Assembly: GCA_002713365.1 (NCBI GenBank)
Contig: PASR01000011.1
Location: 295,875-342,109, forward strand
Source: Rhodospirillaceae bacterium
GTDB lineage: Bacteria; Pseudomonadota; Alphaproteobacteria; UBA6615
Reading direction: 5' to 3'
DNA length: 46,235 nt
Shown here: in pieces, positions 28,179 through 37,203 of the stretch
Layout: the number at the start of each line of letters is the position of its first letter
Position numbering within the stretch: the first letter of the stretch is position 1
The notes under the pieces: generated by a model
The model's database searches: none
The model's input: only the letters and a program-made list of their open reading frames with translations
What the model was told of the DNA's origin: nothing
Position numbers and translations under genes: made by a program

Positions 28179-29219
28179 TTGCGTCTAATGCAAACCATGG
28201 CAGGATCAAAAATGGGCGGAGCAGAAGCTTTTTTTGTTCGTTTAGCCATTGCTTTAAATTCATCAAATATTACTCAGAAATTAGTTATTAGAAAAAATGC
28301 TAATAGGTCTCAGGTTCTAAATCAGGCAGGAATAAATTCTGTTCAACTAGGATTTGGGGGACAGTTTGATTTGCAAACCAGGATTTCTCTCAAACGAGAA
28401 ATTTCCAGCTTTCGTCCTAATGTTATTTTGAGTTGGATGAGTCGTGCGGCCAGGATGACTCCTCGATGTCCAGAGCTTTATACGCATATTGGTCGTCTAG
28501 GAGGGTATTACGATTTAAAATACTTTAAAAATTGTGACTATTTAATAGGAAATACTCAAGATATCGTTGATTATATAATTCAAGAAGGATTTGATAGTAA
28601 CCGCGTAATTCATTTACCTAATTTTGTGGATCCTCCCAGTAATCCGCCTATATCAAGATTGGATTTAGATACGCCACTAGATGAAACTCTTTTATTGGCT
28701 ATGGGTAGGCTTCATAAAAACAAGGCATTTGATATTTTAATAGAATCCCTATCTATGGTCCCTAAAACATGGTTATGGATTGCTGGAGATGGTCCTGAGG
28801 CAAAAAGCCTTAGAGAACTAGCAAATAAATTTGGCGTTGAAGACCGAATAAGGTTTCTTGGTTGGAAAGATAATACTGATTCTCTGATGGCTAGTGCTGA
28901 TTTATTTATTTGCCCGTCACGTCATGAGCCTCTAGGTAACGTTGTACTTGAGGCTTGGGCAGCAAAAAAACCTGTTATTGCAACAGCTGCTAAAGGTCCA
29001 GCAGAGTTATTAGGTAATAATGATAATGGTTTATTAGTACCAATTGATTGTCCAGATAAATTAGCTATGGCTATAAATGATTTGATAAATAACCCAGCAA
29101 AGGCATCAAATTTAGCTGAAGCAGGATATGAGGCATATGATAAGAAATTTACTAAAGATATTGTAACTGCCCAGTACATATCATTTTTTGAGAAAGTAAA
29201 AAGAGAATGTGTGGCATAG
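28179..29219 (+). CDS. Glycosyltransferase family 4
   Basis: A 346-residue retaining GT-B enzyme. The C-terminal half has LLAMGRLHKNKAFDILI, WIAGDGPEAKSLRELA, and the EPLGNVVLE acid pair that binds the sugar nucleotide. The N-terminal GSKMGGAEAFFVRLA is the acceptor-side glycine loop. The frame starts with TTG 28179; ATG 28188 is equally plausible. It sits between the GT9-GT2 fusion (six-base gap) and asnB (13-base overlap), a translationally coupled envelope-glycan operon. The sugar donor is unknown. Confidence 0.88.
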   Translation: MRLMQTMAGSKMGGAEAFFVRLAIALNSSNITQKLVIRKNANRSQVLNQAGINSVQLGFGGQFDLQTRISLKREISSFRPNVILSWMSRAARMTPRCPELYTHIGRLGGYYDLKYFKNCDYLIGNTQDIVDYIIQEGFDSNRVIHLPNFVDPPSNPPISRLDLDTPLDETLLLAMGRLHKNKAFDILIESLSMVPKTWLWIAGDGPEAKSLRELANKFGVEDRIRFLGWKDNTDSLMASADLFICPSRHEPLGNVVLEAWAAKKPVIATAAKGPAELLGNNDNGLLVPIDCPDKLAMAINDLINNPAKASNLAEAGYEAYDKKFTKDIVTAQYISFFEKVKRECVA

Positions 29220-30985
29220 TTGGTTTAATGACGCGTGATGGTAGTGCACCTGATAGCTTTATCTTAGAAGGACTAATTAATGCTGTACGTCATCGTGGAC
29301 CCGACGGTGAGGGTCAATACTTAGCCCGTAATTTCGCAATGGCGCAAACACGACTCGCTATAATTGACCTAGAAACTGGAGATCAACCACTCTATGAATC
29401 TAGCGGAGCTACTCTAGTTGCTAATGGAGAAGTTTATAACTACCTAGAGATTCGTAAAGATCTTGTAGATGCGGATTTTAATACAGCTTCAGATTGTGAG
29501 GCACCATTACATTTGTATCGTTCTTATGGTCTTGATTTTGTTGAATATCTGCGAGGTATGTACGCTATTGCTCTTTATGACTCAATTGAAGAACAGCTTA
29601 TACTTACGCGTGATCCATTTGGTATAAAACCTCTCTATTATTCGGAGACAGAATCCGGTTTTTGTTTTGCATCAGAACCTCAAGCCCTACTGGTAGCGGG
29701 TCTAGTAGATCGTTCTGTAAACACAATAGCTAGGTCAGAACTATTACAGCTACAATATACAACTGGATCAAGCACAGTATTTAAGAACATAAATAGAGTT
29801 CTGCCTGGTGAGACAATTGTTGTACGTGATGGCCGAATTGTTGCACGCAGACGTAAAAAAGCTTTACCAAATAATAAACCTGAAAACTGGCATTTTGATA
29901 AAGCTATGGAAACGTTAAGTGAGGCTCTTAATGATAGTATTGAAATACATCAACGTTCGGATGTTCCTTACGGAATGTTTCTTTCTGGAGGAATAGATAG
30001 TTCAGTATTATTAGCATTAATGTCCGAATTAAATGAACAACCTGTTAAAACTTTTACGGCTGGTTTTGAAGGTACATCTGTTATTGATGAACGCGAGCAT
30101 GCAAAACTTATAGCTGAATATTTAGGGGCAGAAACGGTAGACATCGAAATTACAAGAAAAGATTTCTGGAACCGCTTACCAGAGATTGCTGGTGTTGTAG
30201 ATGACCCGACAGCTGATTACGCTATTATTCCTACATACTTGCTAGGAGAGGCCGTGAGTAAAAATGGGCTAAAGGTGGTTTTATCGGGAGAAGGAGGAGA
30301 TGAACTATTTGCAGGTTATGGTAGGTACAGAAGTGTGGTTAGGCCGTGGTGGAAAGGAGGTCGAAGTATGCACTCGAGAGGTATGCTGGATGGTTTAGAT
30401 TTATTTCGTCATCCACCTGTAGGTTGGAGAGATGGTATATCAGCTGTAGAAGAAAGGTTAAATGCTGAGCCGTTAAGTCAACTTCAGATAGCTCAGGCGA
30501 CTGATTGTAATGATTGGCTTCCCAATGACTTGCTAACTAAGGTTGACCGTTGTCTGATGGCTCATGGTGTTGAAGGTCGCACTCCATTTTTAGACTCAAG
30601 AGTTGCTTCAGTAGCATTTAGTTTACCAGATCAATTAAAAATTAAGGATGGGATAGGTAAGTGGTTATTAAGGCGTTGGTTAAATGACCGTTTGCCGGTT
30701 TCACGAGCCTATGAACCCAAACGAGGCTTCAGCGTTCCAGTAGCAGAATGGATATTTCAGAGAGGTAATGAATTAGGTCCTCTGGTTGCCCGTCAGGAAG
30801 GAATTTATGAAATATTTGATCCAAAAAAAGTTGAAGGCCTTTATAAAAAAAGAGGAAAAAGACAAGGTTTTGCTGCATGGTTATTACTTTTTTACGCGCT
30901 ATGGCACAACCACCATATTTTAGGGAATTCATCTTCTGGAGGAAATGTATTTGAAGTGCTCGATTATAGTGGCAGGAACTTATAA
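29207..30985 (+). CDS. asnB: Glutamine-hydrolysing asparagine synthetase (class II amidotransferase)
   Basis: A 592-residue enzyme. After the start Met comes the nucleophile Cys2 of the glutaminase domain (MCGIVGLMTRDG), with HRGPDGEG and RLAIIDLETGDQPL. The synthetase domain has the PP-loop YGMFLSGGIDSSVLLALM and LSGEGGDELFAGYGRY. Because it overlaps a glycosyltransferase gene by 13 bases, it may act as an amidotransferase on a sugar or peptide in surface glycan assembly, as many AsnB homologues in polysaccharide loci do, instead of, or in addition to, making asparagine. Confidence 0.9.
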   Translation: MCGIVGLMTRDGSAPDSFILEGLINAVRHRGPDGEGQYLARNFAMAQTRLAIIDLETGDQPLYESSGATLVANGEVYNYLEIRKDLVDADFNTASDCEAPLHLYRSYGLDFVEYLRGMYAIALYDSIEEQLILTRDPFGIKPLYYSETESGFCFASEPQALLVAGLVDRSVNTIARSELLQLQYTTGSSTVFKNINRVLPGETIVVRDGRIVARRRKKALPNNKPENWHFDKAMETLSEALNDSIEIHQRSDVPYGMFLSGGIDSSVLLALMSELNEQPVKTFTAGFEGTSVIDEREHAKLIAEYLGAETVDIEITRKDFWNRLPEIAGVVDDPTADYAIIPTYLLGEAVSKNGLKVVLSGEGGDELFAGYGRYRSVVRPWWKGGRSMHSRGMLDGLDLFRHPPVGWRDGISAVEERLNAEPLSQLQIAQATDCNDWLPNDLLTKVDRCLMAHGVEGRTPFLDSRVASVAFSLPDQLKIKDGIGKWLLRRWLNDRLPVSRAYEPKRGFSVPVAEWIFQRGNELGPLVARQEGIYEIFDPKKVEGLYKKRGKRQGFAAWLLLFYALWHNHHILGNSSSGGNVFEVLDYSGRNL

Positions 30986-31064
30986 GATAAATTTTTATAA
31001 ATAGACTTTTTTGATAACAGAATTATAATTAGTAAATAGATATTGATATTTTAAGGAGAGAATA

Positions 31065-32225
31065 ATGTCGGCATGCATAGTGGGTTGGGACCATTTAAAG
31101 TTTGGTAAGCGAAGCGACGAGGATATAGAAGATATGATCGTTCAAGTGGCATCTGGAGCCATTAACGATGCCGGTATCGAACCTAAGGATGTTGATGCAA
31201 TTTATCTGGGAACCTTTGGAGGCGGATTTGTACAACAGGAATTTCCAGCTTCACTTGTTCTTCAGGCCTCCGAGGATTTACGCTTTAAACCGGCTACTCA
31301 TGTAGAGAATGCATGCGCTACAGGCTCAGCCGCTCTTTATCAAGGAATTAATCAAATCGCTGCAAGTAAAGCTCGAATTGTCCTAGTGGTAGGAGTAGAA
31401 AAGATGACAGACGTTAGTGGAGAGGTTCTTGGTGGTATTCTCTCCAAAGCATCTTATTTGCGAGAAGAATCAGCTTCTAGTTTTGCAGAAATATTTGGCC
31501 ATATTACCGACCGGTATTTTCAGACATATGGAGATAAATCTGATGCGCTTGCAATGATAGCTGCTAAAAACCATAAAAATGGTGTTGATAACCCATATGC
31601 ACAGATGCAAAAGGATTTAGGCTATGATTTCTGCCGAAATGTCTCGGAAAAAAACCCTACTGTAGCCGGTCCGCTTAAGCGAACAGATTGTTCTTTAGTA
31701 TCTGATGGTGCAGCAGCTATCGTACTTTCAGATTTAAATTCAGCACTTTCAATGGATAAAGCAATTTATTTTAGAGCATCTCAGCACGTACAAGATTTTT
31801 TGCCTATGTCAAAAAGAAATGTGATTGACTTTGAAGGGCCTGCACAGGCTTGGCAAAAGGCTTTTGAGGAAGCTAACATTAGTCTACAAGACCTTGGCTT
31901 TGCTGAAGTCCATGATTGTTTTACTAGTGCAGAATTACTTACCTATGAAGCAATGGGGCTTACTGGGCGTGGTAAGGGTGAAATAGCTATTAAAGAGGGC
32001 TGGACGGCGCCTGAAGGGAAGTTGCCTATAAACCGTTCAGGCGGACTTAAGTCGAAAGGACATCCATTAGGTGCTACTGGTGTTTCAATGCATATTATAG
32101 CTTCAATGCAGTTAACTAATACAGCTGGCGAAATGCAGTTACCTGATCCTAAGCTTGCTGGAGTTTTTAATATGGGTGGTGCGGCAGTTTCGAACTATGT
32201 ATCGGTGCTAGAGCGCTTAAGGTAA
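31065..32225 (+). CDS. Thiolase-family acyltransferase
   Basis: A 386-residue thiolase. The acyl-accepting Cys84 is in VENACATGSAAL, and the C-terminal GGLKSKGHPLGATG holds the catalytic His. The second Cys region near the end is not the CxG of biosynthetic thiolases (NMGGAAVSNYVSV), which places it with the SCP-x/lipid-transfer or uncharacterised acetyl-CoA acetyltransferase branch. It would cleave or form beta-ketoacyl-CoA. AAGGAGAG precedes the ATG. It stands alone, with convergent pagL downstream. Confidence 0.87.
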   Translation: MSACIVGWDHLKFGKRSDEDIEDMIVQVASGAINDAGIEPKDVDAIYLGTFGGGFVQQEFPASLVLQASEDLRFKPATHVENACATGSAALYQGINQIAASKARIVLVVGVEKMTDVSGEVLGGILSKASYLREESASSFAEIFGHITDRYFQTYGDKSDALAMIAAKNHKNGVDNPYAQMQKDLGYDFCRNVSEKNPTVAGPLKRTDCSLVSDGAAAIVLSDLNSALSMDKAIYFRASQHVQDFLPMSKRNVIDFEGPAQAWQKAFEEANISLQDLGFAEVHDCFTSAELLTYEAMGLTGRGKGEIAIKEGWTAPEGKLPINRSGGLKSKGHPLGATGVSMHIIASMQLTNTAGEMQLPDPKLAGVFNMGGAAVSNYVSVLERLR

Positions 32226-32263
32226 ATATTAGTAGCAAACATTATTGCTGAATTTACTATGAA

Positions 32264-32788
32264 TTAAAAATGTTTTAGTGGAATATGGTAATATATATTA
32301 AATATTTCTGTGCCAGGGTTCTGGTCACTTAAGTGGGCATTGGAAATATGGCTTACTGCTGCTGAAACTCGTGATTTATCACTAAATTCATAGCCTAATT
32401 CTAGTTGTGAACGGAATTCAATTGTGTTGCCCAAGTCTTTCCCATTCCCATCGCTATAAAGCCCAATACCAAAACTAGGAGTGATAATTATATGTTTACT
32501 AGCGTAAATATCAGAAAGTATACCTGTTAATCCGTAAGCAGCATTATCAGTAGTTAATTGTATGCCAACCCAAGGTTTTATTATTTTCAAATATTTTGTA
32601 TTAGATCGATACTCAATACGTATGTCGACTGCATCCCTATTATCATTAAAGTCATACCATCCGGTACCTATACTCAGTAATCCCTTTTCTTGAGCTGACG
32701 AGGGCTTCAAGAAAAGGGTTGTAGTTAGAACGGAAACTATTAAAAGTAAAATTACTTTAAAGGCTAGCCGCATGACTTCTCCCTTCAA
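32264..32788 (-). CDS. pagL: PagL-like lipid A 3-O-deacylase
   Basis: A 174-residue outer-membrane beta-barrel protein. Residues 1 to about 32 are a signal peptide (hydrophobic core, then PSSAQ). The C-terminal SHISNAHLSDQNPGTEI contains the His-Ser pair and NPG of the PagL active site, and the protein ends in an aromatic residue (Phe) as barrels do. PagL removes the 3-O acyl chain of lipid A. The start could be codon 1 or the Met at codon 6. It converges with the thiolase gene at 32225; short complementary arms lie between them (TAGTA and TACTA). Confidence 0.8.
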   Translation of the reverse strand: MKGEVMRLAFKVILLLIVSVLTTTLFLKPSSAQEKGLLSIGTGWYDFNDNRDAVDIRIEYRSNTKYLKIIKPWVGIQLTTDNAAYGLTGILSDIYASKHIIITPSFGIGLYSDGNGKDLGNTIEFRSQLELGYEFSDKSRVSAAVSHISNAHLSDQNPGTEIFNIYYHIPLKHF

Positions 32789-32903
32789 TAGAGAAAAAAT
32801 AAGAAGAATTAAATGTACAAATTAGGCTGAAATCTTATTTAAAAACAATTTATATCTATAAATTGAAAATTAACAGTATTTAATATAACAATTATTTTTA
32901 ATT

Positions 32904-33056
32904 CTAGGGTTTTTGTATACCTGTTGGATGGTGCACGCCATCAATTACCAACTTTGGCATAACGCTAACATCTATCAATTTAGGACGCGTATCCAGATAG
33001 GATCTCAAAGAGACGATAGTCTCTATGTTTTCTGGAATTTCTCGAGGAGAGGAAAC
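32904..33056 (-). pseudogene. Protein-like remnant downstream of the acyl-CoA ligase
   Basis: Fifty open codons run from just after a TAA (33059-33057) to TAG 32906-32904, in the same frame as the ligase gene upstream. The translation contains PRPKLID-like sequence: SYLDTRPKLIDVSVMPKLVI, followed by DGVHHPTGIQKP, and looks like the end of a real protein. There is no start codon with a ribosome site, although an internal TTG or ATG is possible. I could not assign a family. It may be the tail of a decayed gene or an unrecognised short gene. Confidence 0.35.
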
Positions 33057-33071
33057 TTAGCAAGAAGCAAT

Positions 33072-34703
33072 TTATTTAGCTGTTGGTAGAATATGGTTGC
33101 CATACATTTCTCTTAATTTTGTCTTTAATACTTTACCGGTGGCACCTATGGGTAATGACTCCGCTACTATCATATCGTCCGGTAACCACCATTTTGCTAC
33201 TTTATTTGATAAATAATCATTTATATCTTCTAGAATAGGGACCTTGTCTTTAGCAGGCACAACAATAAGAAGTGGGCGCTCATCCCACTTAGGATGATGT
33301 ACTCCAATTACAGCTGCGTGCATTACATCAGGATGTCCCATGGCTTGATTTTCTAAGTCTATTGAGCTTATCCATTCGCCTCCCGATTTAATGACATCCT
33401 TAGTTCTATCCGTGATTTCTATATAGCCTTCGGGATCAATAGTGCATACATCACCAGTTGCAAACCATCCATCATGATCATGAGCCTCAGAATTTTCTAC
33501 CTTATAATATCCACTAGTAATCCAGGGGCCTCGAACCATTAGTTCTCCATAAGCTTTTCCATCATGAGGTAGTTCATTATATTGATCATCGACGATTTTC
33601 ATTTCTACCCCAAATACTGGTCGACCTTGTTTAATTTGAATTCTATAACGAGTAGCCTTATCAGAATTTATATGGCTGGGTTTAATAACTGAGACGGTGC
33701 CAAGTGGACTCATTTCAGTCATTCCCCACGCATGCCTTAGTTCGATACCAAAATCTTCTTGAAAAGATTCAATCATGGATTGTGGTACAGCAGTGCCCCC
33801 GCAGATTGTCCGTTTAAGCGTGGGAACATTAGTATTATTATCTTTCCAATAATTTAGAAGTCCAAGCCATACTGTTGGAACGCCCGCAGCAAATGTAACG
33901 GATTCATCAACTAAAAGCTGATGTATGCTTGCTCCATCAAGTTTGGGTCCAGGAAACACAAGTTTTGCCCCTGTCATAGTAGCTCCATATGGTATGCCCC
34001 ATGCATTTACATGAAACATTGGTACTACTGGTAATACGACCTCTTTTTCTGATAGTTGTAAAACATCTGGTAGTGCACTAGCGTAAGCATGAATAATGGT
34101 TGACCTATGACTAAATAAAGCTCCTTTAGGATTACCTGTAGTTCCTGATGTATAGCATAGAGACGATGCTGTGTTTTCATCAAAGATAGGCCATTCCAGG
34201 TCATCAGAGTTATCTTCTATTAAGTCTTCATAACACAGCAAGTTAACTACTTTAGAATCTGGTATATTTAGCCTGTCCGTCATAACCACTATGCCTTTTA
34301 TAGAAGGTATCTGGTGCGCTACTAGCTCTATAAGCGGTAATAAGTCAGCATCTACAAATATGTATGCGTTTTCTGCGTGGTTGATAATGTAAGTCAATTG
34401 ATCAGGAGCTAGACGCGGGTTTAGTGTATGGGTAATTGCTCCGATACCTGATATTGCATAGTAACACTCAAAATGACGGTAAGTATTCCATGCTAGAGTA
34501 GCAATTCTATCTCCTAGCTTTACTCCAAGTTTTTTTAGTGCATTAGCAAGTCTTCGTGATCTAGCGTGAGCATCACGATAGTTATAACGATGAATAGGCC
34601 CTTCAACTGAACGAGTGATAATTTCTCGATCACCGGAAACCCAATCAGCATGAGATATCAAGCTGGATATCAGTAAAGGTTGGTTCATAATTAGACCACG
34701 CAT
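33072..34703 (-). CDS. Acyl-CoA ligase (AMP-binding, medium/long chain type)
   Basis: A 543-residue adenylate-forming enzyme. The P-loop-like motif is SLCYTSGTTGNPKGALFSHR, then RHAWGMTEMSPLG (A5), GWFATGDVCTIDPEGYIEIT (A7) and GATGKVLKTKLRE with the catalytic Lys (A10). Overall it resembles FadD3/AlkK-like fatty-acid--CoA ligases. It would activate a carboxylic acid to its CoA thioester at the cost of ATP. The start could be codon 1 or the Met at codon 6. It lies downstream of the alpha/beta hydrolase on the same strand (119-bp gap). Confidence 0.9.
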   Translation of the reverse strand: MRGLIMNQPLLISSLISHADWVSGDREIITRSVEGPIHRYNYRDAHARSRRLANALKKLGVKLGDRIATLAWNTYRHFECYYAISGIGAITHTLNPRLAPDQLTYIINHAENAYIFVDADLLPLIELVAHQIPSIKGIVVMTDRLNIPDSKVVNLLCYEDLIEDNSDDLEWPIFDENTASSLCYTSGTTGNPKGALFSHRSTIIHAYASALPDVLQLSEKEVVLPVVPMFHVNAWGIPYGATMTGAKLVFPGPKLDGASIHQLLVDESVTFAAGVPTVWLGLLNYWKDNNTNVPTLKRTICGGTAVPQSMIESFQEDFGIELRHAWGMTEMSPLGTVSVIKPSHINSDKATRYRIQIKQGRPVFGVEMKIVDDQYNELPHDGKAYGELMVRGPWITSGYYKVENSEAHDHDGWFATGDVCTIDPEGYIEITDRTKDVIKSGGEWISSIDLENQAMGHPDVMHAAVIGVHHPKWDERPLLIVVPAKDKVPILEDINDYLSNKVAKWWLPDDMIVAESLPIGATGKVLKTKLREMYGNHILPTAK

Positions 34704-34822
34704 AACAACCCCCTAATCTACAAATTTTTTATTAATTTACTATACCACTGAATATATTATAACCGGATGTATTTTATATGCACCTAGGTTCTGGATTTGT
34801 ATTTTTAAATATTAACATGATT

Positions 34823-35617
34823 TTAAAGCGAAGATAGAAAATCAAGGCATATATGCGCAAAAATTTTAGGAGATTCCATTAGTGAAACGTGACCGGTACC
34901 TTCCATAATATGTAACCTAGAGCCTTTAATGTTTTCTTGAATTTGTTGTGATAGGTGAGGCGGCGCAATAATATCAAGGTTGGAACAGGTGATTAGTGTT
35001 GGTGTGTCAATGAGATTTAATCGATCAAAAGTATCACCGTTTATGCAGGCCTCTAACTGTCCAACCCAGCCATTATTTACTGGTGATTGATTTAATAAAA
35101 ATGATCGATGGGCTTCCATTTCTTTAGGATTAGAATCGTAATATCTAGAAGAATGTAGCGCGAGCATACTTAGTTCAGTTAAAGCAATTCGTTGATCATT
35201 CTTGGCAAGATGAAGTCGGGTCTCTTGGAATTTTTTTAGTCTTGGTGAGTTTTTTGACCAGCTGTGATGTATTCCTAAGCTTTTAACTCTATCTGGATAA
35301 TTTATGGCTAACTCTTGGGCAATATGCCCGCCCATTGAAAACCCCATTACGTGAGCGCAATTAACATTAATATGGTCAAGTAAATTAACTGCGTCATCAG
35401 CCATATCAGCTAGTGTATAATTTTTAGTTGGTATAGTTGATCTGCCGACACCACGATTATCAAAAACAATTGAAGAGTACCTCTTCGCAAAATATGGTAA
35501 TTGATTAGACCAGAACTCTAAATTATGTCCTGTTCCACTAATTAGTAATAGGGGAGGGCCCTCTCCATATATTTCATAATTAAGTGAGATGCCTTTATGA
35601 GGTTCTGTTAACGCCAT
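34823..35617 (-). CDS. Alpha/beta hydrolase
   Basis: A 264-residue protein. LLISGTGHNLEFW supplies the oxyanion loop, VMGFSMGGHIAQELA is the nucleophile elbow (Ser near residue 94), Asp lies in ITCSNLDIIAPP, and the catalytic His is in GTGHVSLMESP. It resembles 3-oxoadipate enol-lactonase-like hydrolases, but specificity cannot be read from the sequence. It is the first of two leftward genes with the acyl-CoA ligase. Confidence 0.86.
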   Translation of the reverse strand: MALTEPHKGISLNYEIYGEGPPLLLISGTGHNLEFWSNQLPYFAKRYSSIVFDNRGVGRSTIPTKNYTLADMADDAVNLLDHINVNCAHVMGFSMGGHIAQELAINYPDRVKSLGIHHSWSKNSPRLKKFQETRLHLAKNDQRIALTELSMLALHSSRYYDSNPKEMEAHRSFLLNQSPVNNGWVGQLEACINGDTFDRLNLIDTPTLITCSNLDIIAPPHLSQQIQENIKGSRLHIMEGTGHVSLMESPKIFAHICLDFLSSL

Positions 35618-35698
35618 TTAAACGAGATCCTTGAGTATATAAAACAAATTTTAATCTTAGTAAGGATTCTAATTACAGATTTAAGGGTAGGCTAGATC

Positions 35699-35735
35699 AA
35701 AAAAGAAACCGTCCCGGCTTTTAGGTCGGGACGGT
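35699..35735 (-). terminator. Rho-independent terminator of the 79-aa membrane protein gene
   Basis: ACCGTCCCG (35708-35716) pairs with CGGGACGGT (35727-35735), a 9-bp GC-rich stem with a 10-base loop. Read on the minus strand it is followed by TTTCTTTTTT. It closes the small gene ending at 35774. Confidence 0.92.
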
Positions 35736-35773
35736 CTAACATACTTTAACCTTAAAAGTACTTTAAAAAATGC

Positions 35774-36013
35774 TTAACCTGGACTCCGTTTAGCAAACAA
35801 CCAAAGAATAATGGCGATTGCAACCAAGCCAACTAAGCCGTTATCTCCTAGAGAGGCAATTAGTGCAGTTAAATTGCCCACAACATCGCCAAAGAAGGCG
35901 AGGTTATCTCCAATTAGGATTTGAAGCACTATCGCTAGGGCTACCAAAAGCATTCCTAGCTCAGTTACTTGTCCAATCCATTTTTTAATACTGTCAATCA
36001 CATTTCCTGGCAT
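35774..36013 (-). CDS. 79-aa two-helix membrane protein, unknown, strong expression signals
   Basis: The protein opens MPGNVIDSIKKWIGQVTELG, then has a hydrophobic helix (about 19-36), a GDNLAFFGDVVGNL linker region, a second helix (about 58-73) and the basic end FAKRSPG. AAGGAGG lies four bases before the ATG, a near-perfect ribosome site. A consensus TTGACA box is upstream and a strong terminator downstream, so the gene forms its own monocistronic unit and is probably highly expressed. Size and two helices recall VirB2-like pilins or holin-like peptides, but no family signature was recognised. Confidence 0.75.
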   Translation of the reverse strand: MPGNVIDSIKKWIGQVTELGMLLVALAIVLQILIGDNLAFFGDVVGNLTALIASLGDNGLVGLVAIAIILWLFAKRSPG

Positions 36014-36054
36014 GAGTCCTCCTTTATGCGATTTAAATACTTACAAGTGTTAGA

Positions 36055-36072
36055 ACCCACCATGTGGTAGGT
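36055..36072 (-). promoter_or_regulatory. Imperfect palindrome in the leader of the 79-aa gene
   Basis: ACCCACCATGTGGTAGGT is an 18-base palindrome with one mismatched pair. It lies between the predicted promoter and the ribosome site, where a repressor could block elongation or initiation. A hairpin in the mRNA leader is the alternative. Confidence 0.45.
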
Positions 36073-36078
36073 GCAAGC

Positions 36079-36110
36079 AGTATATCCACAAAATATGCTG
36101 ATACTGTCAA
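36079..36110 (-). promoter_or_regulatory. Predicted sigma70-type promoter of the 79-aa gene
   Basis: On the minus strand there is a perfect -35 box TTGACA (36110-36105) and a candidate -10 TATACT (36084-36079). The spacing is 20, or 18 if the overlapping GATATA is used. Start prediction from sequence alone is uncertain, but the -35 match is exact. Confidence 0.5.
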
Positions 36111-36530
36111 GCACTAATCAAGCTGATAAATATTTTAATAATTAATATTTAATTTTATTACATGGTATTTACTTAACAAAAATAGCATTTAAAACTCTAG
36201 TACTTACATTTATAGTATTTATTACTTACATAAATATTTTAATATTGATATTAACTACATAAATATAGAATTAGTATATACTGGAATTTATTTTTATGTA
36301 TTTAAAGTAATAAAGTATTGTAATATTATGTAAATTAGTTGGAAAAGTAGTGAACTTATAGATCAACATTTATTAGGCTTTTACCCTATAAATTTAGACA
36401 AAATTTGCAGGTGATTCGGTTTTTTAAACATTTTTCTTATAGTTTTAATATTTTAAATGTCTTGTTAATTGATATCTGGGCTTGGTCTATAACGTTCTAA
36501 ACAGTATCTTATGATAAATATTAGTATACT
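36111..36530. other. Very AT-rich intergenic region
   Basis: About 420 bp between the 79-aa gene promoter and the flavin reductase gene. It is mostly A and T, with short recurring ACATAAATAT-like strings, and shows no open frame of note, RNA gene or clear hairpin terminator. It should hold the promoter of the flavin reductase gene. Confidence 0.5.
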
Positions 36531-36566
36531 TTGAATATATTTACGGGAATTTTGGGAATTGTCCGC

Positions 36567-37061
36567 ATGATAGAACAGGGATTTGATAAGCGTCTATTTC
36601 GAAACGCCTTAGGTAACTTCGCTACTGGTGTTACAGTTATTACTGCTAAAGCTACGGATGGAACGTTAGCTGGTGTAACTGCAAACTCATTTAGCTCTGT
36701 TTCGCTTGATCCTCCATTAGTTTTATGGAGTCTGGATTGTAGTTCGCCCAGCTTAAGAGTTTTTGAAGAGACCAGTCATTTTTGTGTTCATGTCCTTACG
36801 GATGTTCAAAAAGATTTATGTATGAAATTCGCTACTTCTGGGGATGATAAATTTGAAGGTGTGGAATTTCGGGATGGTCTGGGAGGAGCGCCTATATTCG
36901 ATAATTGTTTGGCTAAATTTGAGTGTAGCAATTTAGTGCGTTATGAAGGTGGAGATCATATTATAATTATTGGTGAAGTTAAGCGTTTTGATACAGGTGA
37001 AGGTAACCCACTCATTTTTTACCGAGGAGATCTTGGATATACTTTGCTATCTAATGGCTAG
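36567..37061 (+). CDS. Flavin reductase-like FMN-binding protein
   Basis: A protein of about 164 residues of the flavin reductase domain family. LFRNALGNFATGVTVITA, GVTANSFSSVSLDPPLVLWS and HFCVHVLTDVQKDL are typical of the NAD(P)H:flavin oxidoreductase subunits of two-component monooxygenases. The frame is open from TTG 36531, but ATG 36567 is chosen because conserved sequence starts there and no ribosome site precedes the TTG; GGGA lies about ten bases before the ATG. No partner oxygenase gene is adjacent. Confidence 0.87.
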   Translation: MIEQGFDKRLFRNALGNFATGVTVITAKATDGTLAGVTANSFSSVSLDPPLVLWSLDCSSPSLRVFEETSHFCVHVLTDVQKDLCMKFATSGDDKFEGVEFRDGLGGAPIFDNCLAKFECSNLVRYEGGDHIIIIGEVKRFDTGEGNPLIFYRGDLGYTLLSNG

Positions 37062-37203
37062 GTAATAAGTCAATATTATTACTTAATGCCTTAAAATATT
37101 TTCATATAGCTTATCATATAACTAAAATATAACATTATCTTACTTATAAGGTTCTTTTAATCTGAGTTATGTTAGTAGTGTTGTTTGGAAGAGGAATAAA
37201 TTA

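Noticed and set aside
32229-32259. Convergent terminator between the thiolase and pagL genes
   Set aside because: Stems are short (five pairs each) and interrupted, with no T run; too weak to call.
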